Position numbers and translations under genes: made by a program
Part shown: positions 1 to 8,409 of the stretch, in pieces
How the letters are laid out: the number at the start of each line of letters is the position of its first letter
Numbering within the stretch: the stretch's first letter is position 1
From: an uncultured Francisella sp.
Lineage (GTDB): Bacteria > Pseudomonadota > Gammaproteobacteria > Burkholderiales > Neisseriaceae
Length of the DNA stretch: 46,207 bases
Direction of reading: 5' to 3'
Assembly (NCBI GenBank): GCA_943913655.1
Contig: CALTZA010000011.1
Span: forward strand, 1-46,207
Notes under the pieces: model-generated
Database searches by the model: none
What the model was told of the DNA's origin: nothing
The model's input: only the letters and a program-made list of their open reading frames with translations

Positions 1-351
1 CTGGTCATCGTAGGGCCAGAAGATATTTTAAAGGATAAGTCAATAAATCCTTAACAAGACTAGGCTCTAGCGGGTGTAATTCAATAACACCATCAAAGCA
101 AAAGGATTATTTGCAACAGAAGCAAGAACAATGGTTCAACAATATTAATCTACACACAGTAAACCGGGAATCGCTGAACATATCTTGGTATATAGAAAAA
201 ACTATAAGGAAAAGTGCTAAAACCTCTCAACTAAGTCAAAACTAGTTTTTAATTTCGCAATAAATAAACTATTCTTACAGAAGTGGCAATCTTACCAAGC
301 ACACAAACAATTTATGGTTTATATTTTCTTTAACTAAATTAAAGGAAAAGC
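1..351. other. contig edge without a convincing gene
   Basis: This stretch has only short open frames. An open tail runs from base 1 to a TAA at 52-54 and could be the last 17 codons of a truncated gene. A second frame is open from 90 to a TAG at 243-245 but has no start codon or ribosome binding site. There is a 12-bp perfect palindrome at 238-249 (AAAACTAGTTTT) of unknown meaning. No tRNA-like T-loop or CCA end is visible. It may be the decayed end of a gene cut by the sequence boundary. Confidence 0.4.
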
Positions 352-681
352 ATGAAGTACCCAAGCAACCTAGAACCATCTATGCACCTCCTTATAGAAC
401 CAAGTATAGCTTTACTTATTTTGGCGATTATATTCGCTATCTTAGGTATTTTCCTAGCTATTGTTTTGATACTAATCGCAATTATTTTGCCGATTAGTGT
501 CACCTTTTTAGCTTTTAAAATAAATGTTCGCTCTATATCGGTTTCACCCTACTTAAGTTATTTACAATTGTGGTTGATTTATTACCTTACCTTTTCTCTG
601 GTTTATCCTAGCAGGTTTAGCGGTAACGTATTAGCTAATCCACGTCAAAAAAACCTAATAATAACTACTAGGCCTTCATAA
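352..681 (+). CDS. hypothetical small hydrophobic membrane protein
   Basis: A 109-residue ORF that I do not recognise. Residues about 15-55 are almost uninterrupted Leu, Ile, Ala, Phe and Val, enough for one long or two closely spaced membrane segments; a second hydrophobic patch lies around 68-84. The C-terminal 25 residues are polar and basic. An AAAGGA ribosome binding site ends 5 bases before the ATG, which favours real translation. It converges with the L36 gene, whose stop is 24 bases beyond its own, and no terminator is visible between them. The amino-acid composition could also arise from an AT-rich random frame, so its reality is uncertain. Confidence 0.4.
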   Translation: MKYPSNLEPSMHLLIEPSIALLILAIIFAILGIFLAIVLILIAIILPISVTFLAFKINVRSISVSPYLSYLQLWLIYYLTFSLVYPSRFSGNVLANPRQKNLIITTRPS

Positions 682-704
682 TTGGTGATATTAAGAAAAC
701 AGGC

Positions 705-830
705 TTAGCGTTGTCTTGCTTTAAATTTTGGATTACTTTTACAAATAACATACACCTTGCCGCGTCTTCGGACTACTTGACAATCACGATGCCGCGTTTT
801 AGCAGATTTAAGTGAAGACAATATTTGCAT
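705..830 (-). CDS. rpmJ: 50S ribosomal protein L36, type B (zinc-independent form)
   Basis: This 41-residue protein is too short for most ORF callers. It reads MQILSSLKSAKTRHRDCQVV and continues through VYVICKSNPKFKARQR. The family core 'LxSLKxAKxRHxDCQxVxRRGxxYVICKSNPxFKARQ' is that of the YkgO-like type B L36. Type B proteins lack the complete zinc-ribbon ligand set of type A and are the zinc-sparing form of this small subunit of the large ribosome. The ATG lies 1 base after the stop of the L31 type B gene, so the two are translationally linked, as ykgM-ykgO are in E. coli. The identification is firm; whether it is the only L36 in the genome cannot be seen here. Confidence 0.9.
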   Translation of the reverse strand: MQILSSLKSAKTRHRDCQVVRRRGKVYVICKSNPKFKARQR

Positions 831-831
831 A

Positions 832-1107
832 TTAACTACCTTTCTTGCGCAATGAGCCCATCATTAACTGATACCGCTGATTAAATTTACTTGCACGGCC
901 CTCATTATTATATCCTCTCTGTTTACCTGTATAAACTGGATGAGAAGCAGCGGAAGTATCAAGCACAAATAAAGGATATTCTTTGCCATCCTCCCATTTC
1001 ATGGTTTGACTTGTTCTTGCGCAAGAAGGAATCACCCAACCTTTGTTGGCCCCACTATCAAAAAATAATACATCCCTATAATTTTCCGGATGAATACCGT
1101 TTTTCAT
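832..1107 (-). CDS. rpmE2: 50S ribosomal protein L31, type B (zinc-independent form)
   Basis: The 91-residue protein begins MKNGIHPENYRDVLFFDSG and carries the L31 signature SHPVYTGKQ at about residues 55-63. It lacks the CxxC zinc pair of type A L31, so it is the type B form, usual length 80-90. An in-frame start 8 codons upstream gives an N-terminus foreign to the family. The chosen ATG has a purine-rich GGGGGTAGGG just upstream. It is the first gene of a two-gene operon with L36 type B. In other bacteria these paralogues are made when zinc is short under Zur control. I see no 23-bp Zur palindrome near the promoter, so constitutive expression is equally likely. Confidence 0.92.
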   Translation of the reverse strand: MKNGIHPENYRDVLFFDSGANKGWVIPSCARTSQTMKWEDGKEYPLFVLDTSAASHPVYTGKQRGYNNEGRASKFNQRYQLMMGSLRKKGS

Positions 1108-1151
1108 AACCCTACCCCCAAGGGCAAACACCTTGAGTAAAGAAAAGGGCT

Positions 1152-1180
1152 ATTATGCTTGATTCTAATTAAAAAAGCAA
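1152..1180 (-). promoter_or_regulatory. predicted sigma-70 promoter of the L31/L36 operon
   Basis: On the minus strand a -35 box TTGCTT (1175-1180) and a -10 box CATAAT (1152-1157) are separated by exactly 17 bases. The predicted start lies about 40 bases upstream of the L31 ATG. The octamer AATAGCCC occurs on each side of the promoter core. Confidence 0.6.
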
Positions 1181-1200
1181 GGGCTATTTTGTCATTTAGT

Positions 1201-2424
1201 CTAATTATTTTGCTGATAATTAATCAAGAAGTTTTTAAGACGCGATAACGCTGTGTATAAGTCTTCTACATTGGCTAAGGTGACAATACGAAAATGATCG
1301 GCTTGGTCCCAATTAAGGCCAGTACCATGAACCAATAGTACTTTTTCCTTCTGTAAGAAATCCAAAACAAAACGTGCATCACTATGAATGTGAAAATGTT
1401 TTGTATCAATTTTAGGGAAACAATAAAGTGCTCCTTTTTGCTTCACACAGCTGATTCCTGGTATGTCCTGTAACAATTGATGAGTTAAATCACGTTGCAC
1501 GAGCAATCTCCCCCCTGGTTGCAAAAAAGGAGTAATTGCTCGTGGTGCTTGCAAAGCAGCAACAATTCCTGCTTGCATCGGAACATTGGCGCACAAACGT
1601 AAAGAAGCTAATAAATTTAAGCCTTCTAGATAAGTATGCGCTTTTTTTTGGATAGGGCCTGTTAGTAGCATCCATCCTTGGCGAAAGCCAGAAGCGAAGT
1701 ACGCTTTGGACAGCCCTCCCATGGTAACAGTAAGAAGATCTGGGGCGAGTCTGGCAATCGGTTGATGTTGCATCTCATCAAATATAATTTGTTCATAAAT
1801 CTCATCAGCAAAAATAAGTAAGTTATGCTCTCTTGCAACTTGTGCCAGCTCTAACAATACTTCTTTTGAATAGACTGCCCCAGTGGGGTTGTTGGGATTA
1901 ATAATTACTAATGCACGTGTTCGCGGACTGATCTTTCTGCGAATATCATTAACATCCGGGAACCAATCTGCCATTTCATCACATCGATAATGTACTGCCT
2001 TGGCATCTGCAAGGTGCACTGCGGCGGTCCATAAAGGGTAATCAGGCATGGGAATCAATACCTCATCACCAAAATTTAAAAATGCCTGTATTCCCATGAC
2101 AATGAGTTCTGAAACGCCATTACCAATAAAGATATGTTCAATATCAACATCTTTAAAACCTTGTTTCTGGTAATATGCCAAAATTGCCTGTCTTGCAGCT
2201 AACAAGCCTTTAGAATCAGCGTAACCCTCTAGATTCTCTAAACAAGTATGAATTGCCTCTATGATATGCTTGGGAGTCTTAAAACCAAAGGCAGCTGGAT
2301 TGCCAATATTAAGTTTTAAAATATGTTCACCTGCATTTTCTAATTGATGCGCCATCTGGTGAAGAGCTCCTCTAATTTCATAGCGGACTTTATCTAATCT
2401 GCGAGCTTTTAGGAAATCTGGCAT
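1201..2424 (-). CDS. alaA: alanine aminotransferase AlaA (class I/II PLP enzyme)
   Basis: The 407-residue protein follows the E. coli AlaA (YfbQ, 405 aa) sequence along its whole length. AlaA transfers the amino group of glutamate to pyruvate to make alanine in the cytoplasm. Seen in the sequence: LKLNIGNPAAFGF at 37-48, the cofactor-binding INPNNPTGAVYSK at 175-187, FADEIY at 205-210, and the Schiff-base lysine in GGLSK (Lys240), followed by SGFRQGW. It stands alone: the L31 promoter lies just beyond its stop, and the next gene upstream is divergent. A GGAAAA motif about 10 bases before the ATG is the likely ribosome binding site. Confidence 0.93.
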   Translation of the reverse strand: MPDFLKARRLDKVRYEIRGALHQMAHQLENAGEHILKLNIGNPAAFGFKTPKHIIEAIHTCLENLEGYADSKGLLAARQAILAYYQKQGFKDVDIEHIFIGNGVSELIVMGIQAFLNFGDEVLIPMPDYPLWTAAVHLADAKAVHYRCDEMADWFPDVNDIRRKISPRTRALVIINPNNPTGAVYSKEVLLELAQVAREHNLLIFADEIYEQIIFDEMQHQPIARLAPDLLTVTMGGLSKAYFASGFRQGWMLLTGPIQKKAHTYLEGLNLLASLRLCANVPMQAGIVAALQAPRAITPFLQPGGRLLVQRDLTHQLLQDIPGISCVKQKGALYCFPKIDTKHFHIHSDARFVLDFLQKEKVLLVHGTGLNWDQADHFRIVTLANVEDLYTALSRLKNFLINYQQNN

Positions 2425-2511
2425 ATCAGTTTATTTTTCCATAGTTGAAGAAACAGGCAAGATTGTACACCTTAAGTTTTATCTTTATCACTACCTTCAG
2501 TTATAATCATT

Positions 2512-2540
2512 TTATCAAAGCCCACTTATGTTGATATATT
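2512..2540 (+). promoter_or_regulatory. predicted promoter of the coiled-coil gene
   Basis: TTATCA (2512-2517) and TATATT (2535-2540) are separated by 17 bases, about 50 bases before the start codon. A strong AAGAGGA ribosome binding site follows at 2574-2580. Confidence 0.4.
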
Positions 2541-2588
2541 GATGCAAAGTGAATATCTACTGTTTCGTTTATTAAGAGGATTAAGATC

Positions 2589-3245
2589 ATGAGTTTATTT
2601 GACGACATCAAAAATAAAATCTCCCAATTAAGTAAAACCGTTTCAAACTCTATTTCTAGTGATTCCAAGGTTAAACTGCAAGAAGGTTTTGAAAAGACAA
2701 AATCCGATTTTAGGCAAATCGTTGGTGAAGCTGCCAAGTTAATTGATCAAGCAGAAGTTTCTATTAGAGAACAATTGGAAAAAACCCAACGATATTTTGA
2801 AGCAGACAAAGCGCAAACTCAGCAAGATTTAGAATCAATCAAAAAAACTGTGCAAGAGAATATCCAATCAACACATGATGTGTTAAATCAACTGCAACAA
2901 GAGCTATCTGATTTCACTTCTAAAAACTCTAATAAAATTGCCGCTTATATTGATAAGAAAAAGGCTGACTGGTCTCATGAACTAGCAGAAACAAATCAAA
3001 AAATTGATGAAGCCAAAGCTTCTCTTAATAAAACTATCGAACAAATTAAACACACTAATACAGTGGAAGAAATTCGTTCCACTATGTCTAAAGTAAAAAA
3101 TAAAGCAGACACATTACTAAAAGAAGTAAAAAGCGACACAGAAAATATCATGTCAGTGACTAAAAAAAATATTAATGATGTTGGTAAAGAAGCGTCACAT
3201 ACAGCCAAGTCCGTAGACGAAGAAATATCTAGCTTGGACCAATAA
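2589..3245 (+). CDS. hypothetical coiled-coil protein
   Basis: A 218-residue protein I cannot assign. It is very rich in Lys, Glu, Asp, Gln, Asn, Ser and Thr and nearly lacks Pro, Cys and aromatic residues. From about residue 45 to 200 it shows heptad-like spacing of Leu, Ile and Val, so a long amphipathic helix or coiled coil is expected. There is no signal peptide or membrane segment. The composition resembles apolipoprotein-like, LEA-like or phasin-like bacterial helical proteins, but no family motif is visible. It has its own promoter and an AAGAGGA site 8 bases before ATG, and is flanked by genes on the other strand, so it is probably monocistronic. Confidence 0.75.
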   Translation: MSLFDDIKNKISQLSKTVSNSISSDSKVKLQEGFEKTKSDFRQIVGEAAKLIDQAEVSIREQLEKTQRYFEADKAQTQQDLESIKKTVQENIQSTHDVLNQLQQELSDFTSKNSNKIAAYIDKKKADWSHELAETNQKIDEAKASLNKTIEQIKHTNTVEEIRSTMSKVKNKADTLLKEVKSDTENIMSVTKKNINDVGKEASHTAKSVDEEISSLDQ

Positions 3246-3380
3246 ATTGGTAAAAGAATAAAAGCAAGGTTTAAAAAACGGCAAATAAAAACCAAGGAAG
3301 CGGCTTAGTTGGCCCTATGATGCTGTCAAAAAAAGGTATTTTTGCTTTAAAGCCACTTTACTATAATAATGTCTTTTTAG

Positions 3381-3400
3381 AGCGTCGCTTTGGCGACGCT
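3381..3400. terminator. hairpin between convergent genes, possible terminator
   Basis: A perfect 8-bp stem (AGCGTCGC/GCGACGCT) with a TTTG loop lies between the coiled-coil gene and the converging nitrilase gene. Neither side has a good T-run (TGCTTATTGCT follows on the plus strand), so it is at best a weak intrinsic terminator. Confidence 0.4.
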
Positions 3401-3409
3401 TGCTTATTG

Positions 3410-4219
3410 CTAAAATACCGGTAATCTACTTCTTACTGTCTCAAGCTGCTTTGGAACAATATGTGCTAGTGCAACTTTTTCTCCCTCTGTGACACGGACC
3501 AGTACTTTACCCCAAGGATCAATGATCATACTATGACCGAAAGTACGCCGACCATTATCATGCATACCACTCTGGGCAGAAGCCAATACATAACATTGGT
3601 TTTCTATGGCCCTGGCTCGCAATAGCACTTCCCAATGGGCCTCTCCAGTTTCATAGGTAAAAGCAGCAGGTAAAATTAAGACATCAAAAGGCAACTGCTG
3701 ACGAAAAAGCTCAGGAAAGCGCAGATCAAAGCAAATGCCTTGAGCAATCTTATAATGATCTACTAGCAGGGTAGGAGGCAGATTATCGCCAGCTTTAATA
3801 GTTGCCGCTTCGTGATAGTTTTTTTCTGTACCTGAATAAGCAAACAAATGTATTTTGTCATAGCGAGACAGACACTCCCCCTGCGCACTAATGGTCAATA
3901 AACTATTAAAAACACGGTGCTCATCTGTACAATGAAGAGGTAAACTACCAGCAAAAATAGTCATTCCTAATTGTTTAGCGATTAACTTTAACCAATACTG
4001 TAATGGGCCTTGCCCTTCGCGTTCACGAATATGCAATTTGTCTTCATCTTGCTTGCCCATCAAAGCCCAATATTCTGGCAGCACTGCCCATTTAGCACCT
4101 TTCATCTTTGCTTCTTGCAATAATCGGTAAGCTGTTTGTTGATTTTTTTCTACATTCGACGAAGATTCCATTTGAATAACCGCCACACAAATTGGCATTT
4201 TGCTATAGTTTCGTTGCAA
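3410..4219 (-). CDS. carbon-nitrogen hydrolase, Nit1/Nit2-type amidase
   Basis: A 269-residue nitrilase-superfamily protein. The Glu-Lys-Cys catalytic triad is visible: Glu49 in LPEYW, Lys122 in YDKIHLF, and Cys163 in GICFDLRFPE. That Cys context is typical of the Nit1/deaminated-glutathione amidase branch, which repairs glutathione deaminated by transaminases; the exact substrate is inferred. It is the last gene of lptF-lptG-nit. Start choice is open. The listed TTG overlaps lptG by 17 bases and has AGAGGA 4 bases upstream. An ATG 7 codons later (4198) gives a family-like MPICVAVIQM N-terminus but has no visible ribosome binding site. Confidence 0.85.
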   Translation of the reverse strand: MQRNYSKMPICVAVIQMESSSNVEKNQQTAYRLLQEAKMKGAKWAVLPEYWALMGKQDEDKLHIREREGQGPLQYWLKLIAKQLGMTIFAGSLPLHCTDEHRVFNSLLTISAQGECLSRYDKIHLFAYSGTEKNYHEAATIKAGDNLPPTLLVDHYKIAQGICFDLRFPELFRQQLPFDVLILPAAFTYETGEAHWEVLLRARAIENQCYVLASAQSGMHDNGRRTFGHSMIIDPWGKVLVRVTEGEKVALAHIVPKQLETVRSRLPVF

Positions 4220-5294
4220 TGCGTCCTCTACTTTGATAATACAGTAATAAACTCAAGCCGCTTATAAATAAAATGGTAGGTAGGGCTGCTGCAATCATTG
4301 GATTGATTAGCCATAATTGAATAAAAAAGCTAAGGAAACGAATCATAAAAAAATACGTTACCCCTAATAAAATGCTTAGCACCATCTTGAGACCTTCATT
4401 GCTATAACGACTGACAACGGGAGTGAATAATAATGCAATTAATATCATAACTAACATAGAGAAAGGATAGAAAATTCGTTTCCACACCTCAATTTCATAA
4501 GCAATGGTTTTTTGATGGTTATTTTTTAAATATTGAATATAGCGATATAAATTACGAATCGACATGTTCTTTGGTTTATTAATTAATATATCTAATACAT
4601 TAGTGGAAATTGACGGCTTCCATATCTCATTTTCTGTTTCACTACGTATCACTTGATTGTCATTGAATTTAATCAAAGAAGTATGGTGTAGTTGCCAGGT
4701 ATTGTTGTTTAAATATGTGCCCCTAGGTGCAAATTTAATATAACTTAACTGTGCATCATCATCGATGCCATAGCGTAACACATTTTTCAAGGTTAAATCA
4801 GGTAATACCTCCCACAACTCAATTACTTCATTGTCCAATTTCAGCCACACATTATGTCGCTGCTCGCTACCAATGCCTGCTTTACCAGTCCATAAAAATT
4901 GCTGAGATATCTTTTCTGAACTAGGCACTAGATATTCACCACAGGCAGCAACAAGTAGACCAGCAGCAATAGCAAACAGCATTAGTGTGCGTGCAATAAG
5001 TAATAAAGAAAGCCCGCTTGTACGAATAACTACATATTCATTGCTTCTCACCAAACGAAATAAAGCAACCACTGTCCCAATTAATACACTAACGGGCATC
5101 ATCTGATAAAAATAAATTGGTAAACGCACCAAGAGATACTGTAAATCGAAAAAAAAACTATGGTGCACACTCACCCTATCTGAAAACTGCAATAAAGTAT
5201 CTAAAAGCGCATAAATCCCCACTGCCACAAATATCACATATACCGTGCATTTAAAAACATGTGACAACAGATATAGATCTATTTTTTTAATCAT
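4203..5294 (-). CDS. lptG: LPS export ABC transporter permease LptG
   Basis: A 363-residue inner-membrane protein of the YjgP/YjgQ family (usual LptG about 360). It starts in the LptG manner with a short cytoplasmic end (MIKKIDLYLL), has membrane segments near residues 12-35, 55-80 and 98-120, a periplasmic beta-jellyroll region of about 170 residues, and three more C-terminal membrane segments from about 270. With LptF and the ATPase LptB (not in this window) it extracts LPS from the inner membrane and passes it to LptC. It overlaps lptF by 8 bases, so the two are translationally coupled. Assignment as G rather than F rests on order and the second-gene position. Confidence 0.92.
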   Translation of the reverse strand: MIKKIDLYLLSHVFKCTVYVIFVAVGIYALLDTLLQFSDRVSVHHSFFFDLQYLLVRLPIYFYQMMPVSVLIGTVVALFRLVRSNEYVVIRTSGLSLLLIARTLMLFAIAAGLLVAACGEYLVPSSEKISQQFLWTGKAGIGSEQRHNVWLKLDNEVIELWEVLPDLTLKNVLRYGIDDDAQLSYIKFAPRGTYLNNNTWQLHHTSLIKFNDNQVIRSETENEIWKPSISTNVLDILINKPKNMSIRNLYRYIQYLKNNHQKTIAYEIEVWKRIFYPFSMLVMILIALLFTPVVSRYSNEGLKMVLSILLGVTYFFMIRFLSFFIQLWLINPMIAAALPTILFISGLSLLLYYQSRGRIATKL

Positions 5295-6390
5295 GGCGCA
5301 TTGCTTTCAGTAAAGAAAATCGCTGATCAGGAGAATTCACACAGATAAAAGCTAAATAAATGAGTATTATCAAGCAGAACAGAGGAAGTAGTAAACTAGC
5401 AGAAAAACTCAGCAGTCCCCTTGCGACTAAATGTCTCAGCAAAGTGAGGCTATTTTGATAAATAAAAAACAATATAATCGCCCAAATAATATGATAGTCT
5501 TTTCGCGAGCGATTGTTGGTGAAAGAAAGCGGAATGGCCAATAGTGTTAATAAAACCATACTTAGAGGCTGTGACCAACGCCACATCAATTCTGCCATTG
5601 CTACTGGTGTTTTCTCTTTCCATAAATATTGATTTGATACTGTTCTTAGATGATTTTCAATATCATCTTTTTCGTTTTTAACCACTGCACTTTGTACATA
5701 GTAAACCACTTTGGGGCTTGTGAATACACTGAAATCTGCTTGGTTGGGATAGCCTAAATAACGATTAGCATTTTTAAGAGTGACTTGCACACCGTTATTT
5801 TTTAATTCAATTACCCCCGCTTTAGCAATAGTAATTTCAAATTTCTTTGTTTCTGGGTCAACTTCATGACTAAAAAATGAGCGCAAGTGATTACTCTTAT
5901 GATCAAATGACTCGATGAAGATAGTTCCATTGGGAATGGGAACAAAGACACCAGAATCTAAAAAATCCAAAGATGGCTGACTTTTGACCGCTTCTACATA
6001 TTCCTGACTTTTAGCATTAATAATAGGTAATGAATAAAGCGTTAAAAAACAAAGAATAAGAAAAAAAGGAATAATAAACAGTAATACTGGGATGATCCAT
6101 TTTCTAAGCGGCAATCCACTTGCCAGCCAAACAATCATCTCATTGTCTCGCCAGTACCGGTTTAGCACTTTTAACACAGTGATAAAACAGGAAACACAAA
6201 GCACTGTCGGCAGTAAATTAACTAACGTGGTTAATAAAGAATTAAACAGTAAAGAGACACTCATTAAACCTCTAGTAGCCTGTCCTAGAAGATTTACAAG
6301 CTGGATAGAAAAGAGGATAATGAGCAAGATAAAGACAATAGCAACTGAATTAAGCCCTAATTCCTTAAAAAGTTGACTTTTATAGATCAT
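5287..6390 (-). CDS. lptF: LPS export ABC transporter permease LptF
   Basis: A 367-residue partner permease of LptG, close to the usual 366. Membrane segments lie near residues 14-34, 52-76, 98-122 and, after a periplasmic domain, about 270-288, 300-320 and 332-352. The motif NEMIVWLASG (about 83-92) sits in the cytoplasmic coupling-helix region, where these permeases contact LptB. It is the first gene of the operon, divergent from pepA across 72 bases, as in many gammaproteobacteria. A GGA about 7 bases before the ATG is a weak ribosome binding site. Confidence 0.92.
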   Translation of the reverse strand: MIYKSQLFKELGLNSVAIVFILLIILFSIQLVNLLGQATRGLMSVSLLFNSLLTTLVNLLPTVLCVSCFITVLKVLNRYWRDNEMIVWLASGLPLRKWIIPVLLFIIPFFLILCFLTLYSLPIINAKSQEYVEAVKSQPSLDFLDSGVFVPIPNGTIFIESFDHKSNHLRSFFSHEVDPETKKFEITIAKAGVIELKNNGVQVTLKNANRYLGYPNQADFSVFTSPKVVYYVQSAVVKNEKDDIENHLRTVSNQYLWKEKTPVAMAELMWRWSQPLSMVLLTLLAIPLSFTNNRSRKDYHIIWAIILFFIYQNSLTLLRHLVARGLLSFSASLLLPLFCLIILIYLAFICVNSPDQRFSLLKAMRHD

Positions 6391-6462
6391 TTTGTTCCAG
6401 AAAATAGCTCAAAATATTGGCGGAATAAAAACCATAAAGCATTCATTATTATTTAAGAGGCA

Positions 6463-7926
6463 ATGACAACGATGAAATTTAAGTTATTCAATAGCAAAGA
6501 TTCTTTTAAAAATGAGCATCAACCCATCTTATTTTTTAGAGACCAAACTACCAACAGCCTCCTTACAAAATTCAAGCAGCTTGAAAAACTGGCTCCATTA
6601 TTGCAGAAAAAACTAGAGAAACCAAATCAACTGTCCACAACTTTTCTTGGACAGACACCTGTGGCATTTTTTAGCCTTGATAACCAAAAAAAGTCGCTTT
6701 TACAAGATAAAGCGCCTTTTCAAAAAATCGCTGACTGGATTAAAAAGCAGCAAAACAAAGAGATCGCTATTCAACTGAGCGGATTTAATGAAGCGGTTAC
6801 AACCAAGCTTATTCATTTTTTGGTACAAGTATTGGCAGACTTTGACTACGAATTAACCGAATTTAAATCCAAGCCCAGAGAAGATAATAAAGAGAAAACC
6901 ATTTACTTTACCGTTGATCAACCAGAGAAATATACATCCATACTGGAAGAAGCAACCATTATCGCCCATTATGTTAGGGAAAGTAAAAATTTAGCCAATC
7001 TACCTTCCAACATCTGTACCCCACGCTATCTAGCCCACACAGCAAAGAAAAAGGCCAAGCAATTAAAGGTTGATTGTACTATTTTCTCCAAAAAAGAAAT
7101 TAAAGAGATCGGCATGCATTCTTTTCTGTCAGTCGCCAAGGGTAGCAAAGAAAATCCTTATTTTATCTGCTTAGAGTATAAAGGTGCTGATGAAAAGCTT
7201 TCTCATCCAATCGTATTAGTCGGCAAAGGCATTACTTTTGACAGCGGTGGTATTTCTTTAAAGCCCGCACTAAATATGGATAGCATGAAATTTGATATGT
7301 GCGGAGCGGCCTGTGTCATCATGGCTTTCTTTGCAGCAGTGGAGTTGAAGCTACCGATTAATCTTGTTGCTTTGGTACCTACTTGCGAAAATATGCCTTC
7401 TGGTAAAGCCAATAAGCCAGGAGATATTGTAAAAAGTCTCAAGGGTTTATCCATCGAAGTATTAAATACCGATGCAGAAGGTCGCTTGATATTATGTGAT
7501 GCTTTAAGTTATGCAGAAAAATATTGTCCCTCTGCAGTGATTGATGTTGCTACTTTAACAGGGGCTTGCGTGATTGCCTTAGGTGAAGTTGCTAGCGGTC
7601 TTTTAGGTAGAGATGAGGAGTTAGTTGCCGATCTACTTAAAGCAGCAGAAGCCTCGCAGGATAAAGCTTGGCGTTTACCTTTATGGGAAGAATATGCGCA
7701 AGCCCTAGAAAGCCCAGTTGCTGACCTTGCCAACGTGGCTTTAAATGGAGGAGCTGGAACAATTATTGCTGCCTCATTTTTGTCAAATTTTATCGATACT
7801 AAATATCCATGGGCTCATTTAGATGTGGCTGGCAGTGCTTGGAGTAAAGGGGCAAATAAACTAGCTAGTGGCCGTCCTTTTCCCTTGCTCATTGAATTTT
7901 TGAAGCAGAGAGCCTCTCGTGCCTGA
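6463..7926 (+). CDS. pepA: cytosol aminopeptidase PepA (M17 leucyl aminopeptidase)
   Basis: The 487-residue protein (E. coli PepA 503) removes N-terminal amino acids using two metal ions. The metal-binding residues expected from the family are present: Lys255 and Asp260 in VGKGITFDSGG, Asp278, and Asp337 and Glu339 in the signature NTDAEGRL (335-342). The N-terminal domain (1 to about 165) is the divergent half, as usual. PepA can also bind DNA, regulating carAB and acting in Xer recombination in E. coli; carAB is present in this window, but such a role is not shown here. The stop overlaps holC by 8 bases. AAGAGG at 6455-6460 is only 2 bases from the listed ATG, so the ATG at 6472 is an alternative. 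Confidence 0.95.
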   Translation: MTTMKFKLFNSKDSFKNEHQPILFFRDQTTNSLLTKFKQLEKLAPLLQKKLEKPNQLSTTFLGQTPVAFFSLDNQKKSLLQDKAPFQKIADWIKKQQNKEIAIQLSGFNEAVTTKLIHFLVQVLADFDYELTEFKSKPREDNKEKTIYFTVDQPEKYTSILEEATIIAHYVRESKNLANLPSNICTPRYLAHTAKKKAKQLKVDCTIFSKKEIKEIGMHSFLSVAKGSKENPYFICLEYKGADEKLSHPIVLVGKGITFDSGGISLKPALNMDSMKFDMCGAACVIMAFFAAVELKLPINLVALVPTCENMPSGKANKPGDIVKSLKGLSIEVLNTDAEGRLILCDALSYAEKYCPSAVIDVATLTGACVIALGEVASGLLGRDEELVADLLKAAEASQDKAWRLPLWEEYAQALESPVADLANVALNGGAGTIIAASFLSNFIDTKYPWAHLDVAGSAWSKGANKLASGRPFPLLIEFLKQRASRA

Positions 7927-8374
7927 CATATATTTTTATAGCGGCGTCGAAGATAAACTACTTTTTTTATGTAAGCTTGTGCAAAAAATCTTATCTGATG
8001 GGCGATATGGACCTATTGTCTTATTGAGTGAAGATAATCCAACTGAGTTAAAAATGTTGTCAGATACTTTATGGGAATATATTCCCAACAGTTTTTTGCC
8101 CAATATCATTGTAGGAGATGAAAAATCCAACAGTGCTGCTCCAATTTTAATTAGTGGTCAATTCAAGACTCTAAAACTCCCTTCCACCACTATTTTGTGT
8201 AATTTACTTCTGCAGCCCATGATTGTTCCTTCTCATATCAAAAGAGTAATCTTATTGATTGGACAAAAAGATAAGGATTTACAAGCAGGCAGGATATGTT
8301 ATCGCTTTTATCAACAAGAACATTATCCAATCAAACACTTTAATATGCTGCAACAAGTTAAATATAGTAGATAG
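7919..8374 (+). CDS. holC: DNA polymerase III chi subunit HolC
   Basis: A 151-residue protein starting at GTG inside the 3' end of pepA, the conserved pepA-holC order. Chi links the clamp loader to SSB-coated single-stranded DNA. Seen: the N-terminal IYFYSG strand followed by a Lys-rich helix containing LCKLVQKIL, and the central SDTLWEYIPNSFLPNIIVGDE segment region (about 48-68) typical of HolC, where Trp and the polar loop before the next strand are conserved. The C-terminus (YRFYQQ then HYPIKHF) fits the family. In many relatives valS follows holC; here it does not. Confidence 0.88.
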   Translation: MPDIYFYSGVEDKLLFLCKLVQKILSDGRYGPIVLLSEDNPTELKMLSDTLWEYIPNSFLPNIIVGDEKSNSAAPILISGQFKTLKLPSTTILCNLLLQPMIVPSHIKRVILLIGQKDKDLQAGRICYRFYQQEHYPIKHFNMLQQVKYSR

Positions 8375-8409
8375 CAGTGATCTTTATTTTTAATAATGGA
8401 GTTGTTTCA

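Noticed and set aside
1..54. Open frame from base 1 to a TAA, with a VIVGPED segment slightly like GAR synthetase (PurD)
   Set aside because: Only 17 codons, and the PurD resemblance occurs where that protein would be far from its C-terminus; too short to name.
1132..1200. Zur box upstream of the L31/L36 operon
   Set aside because: No dyad resembling the 23-bp Zur consensus overlaps the promoter.
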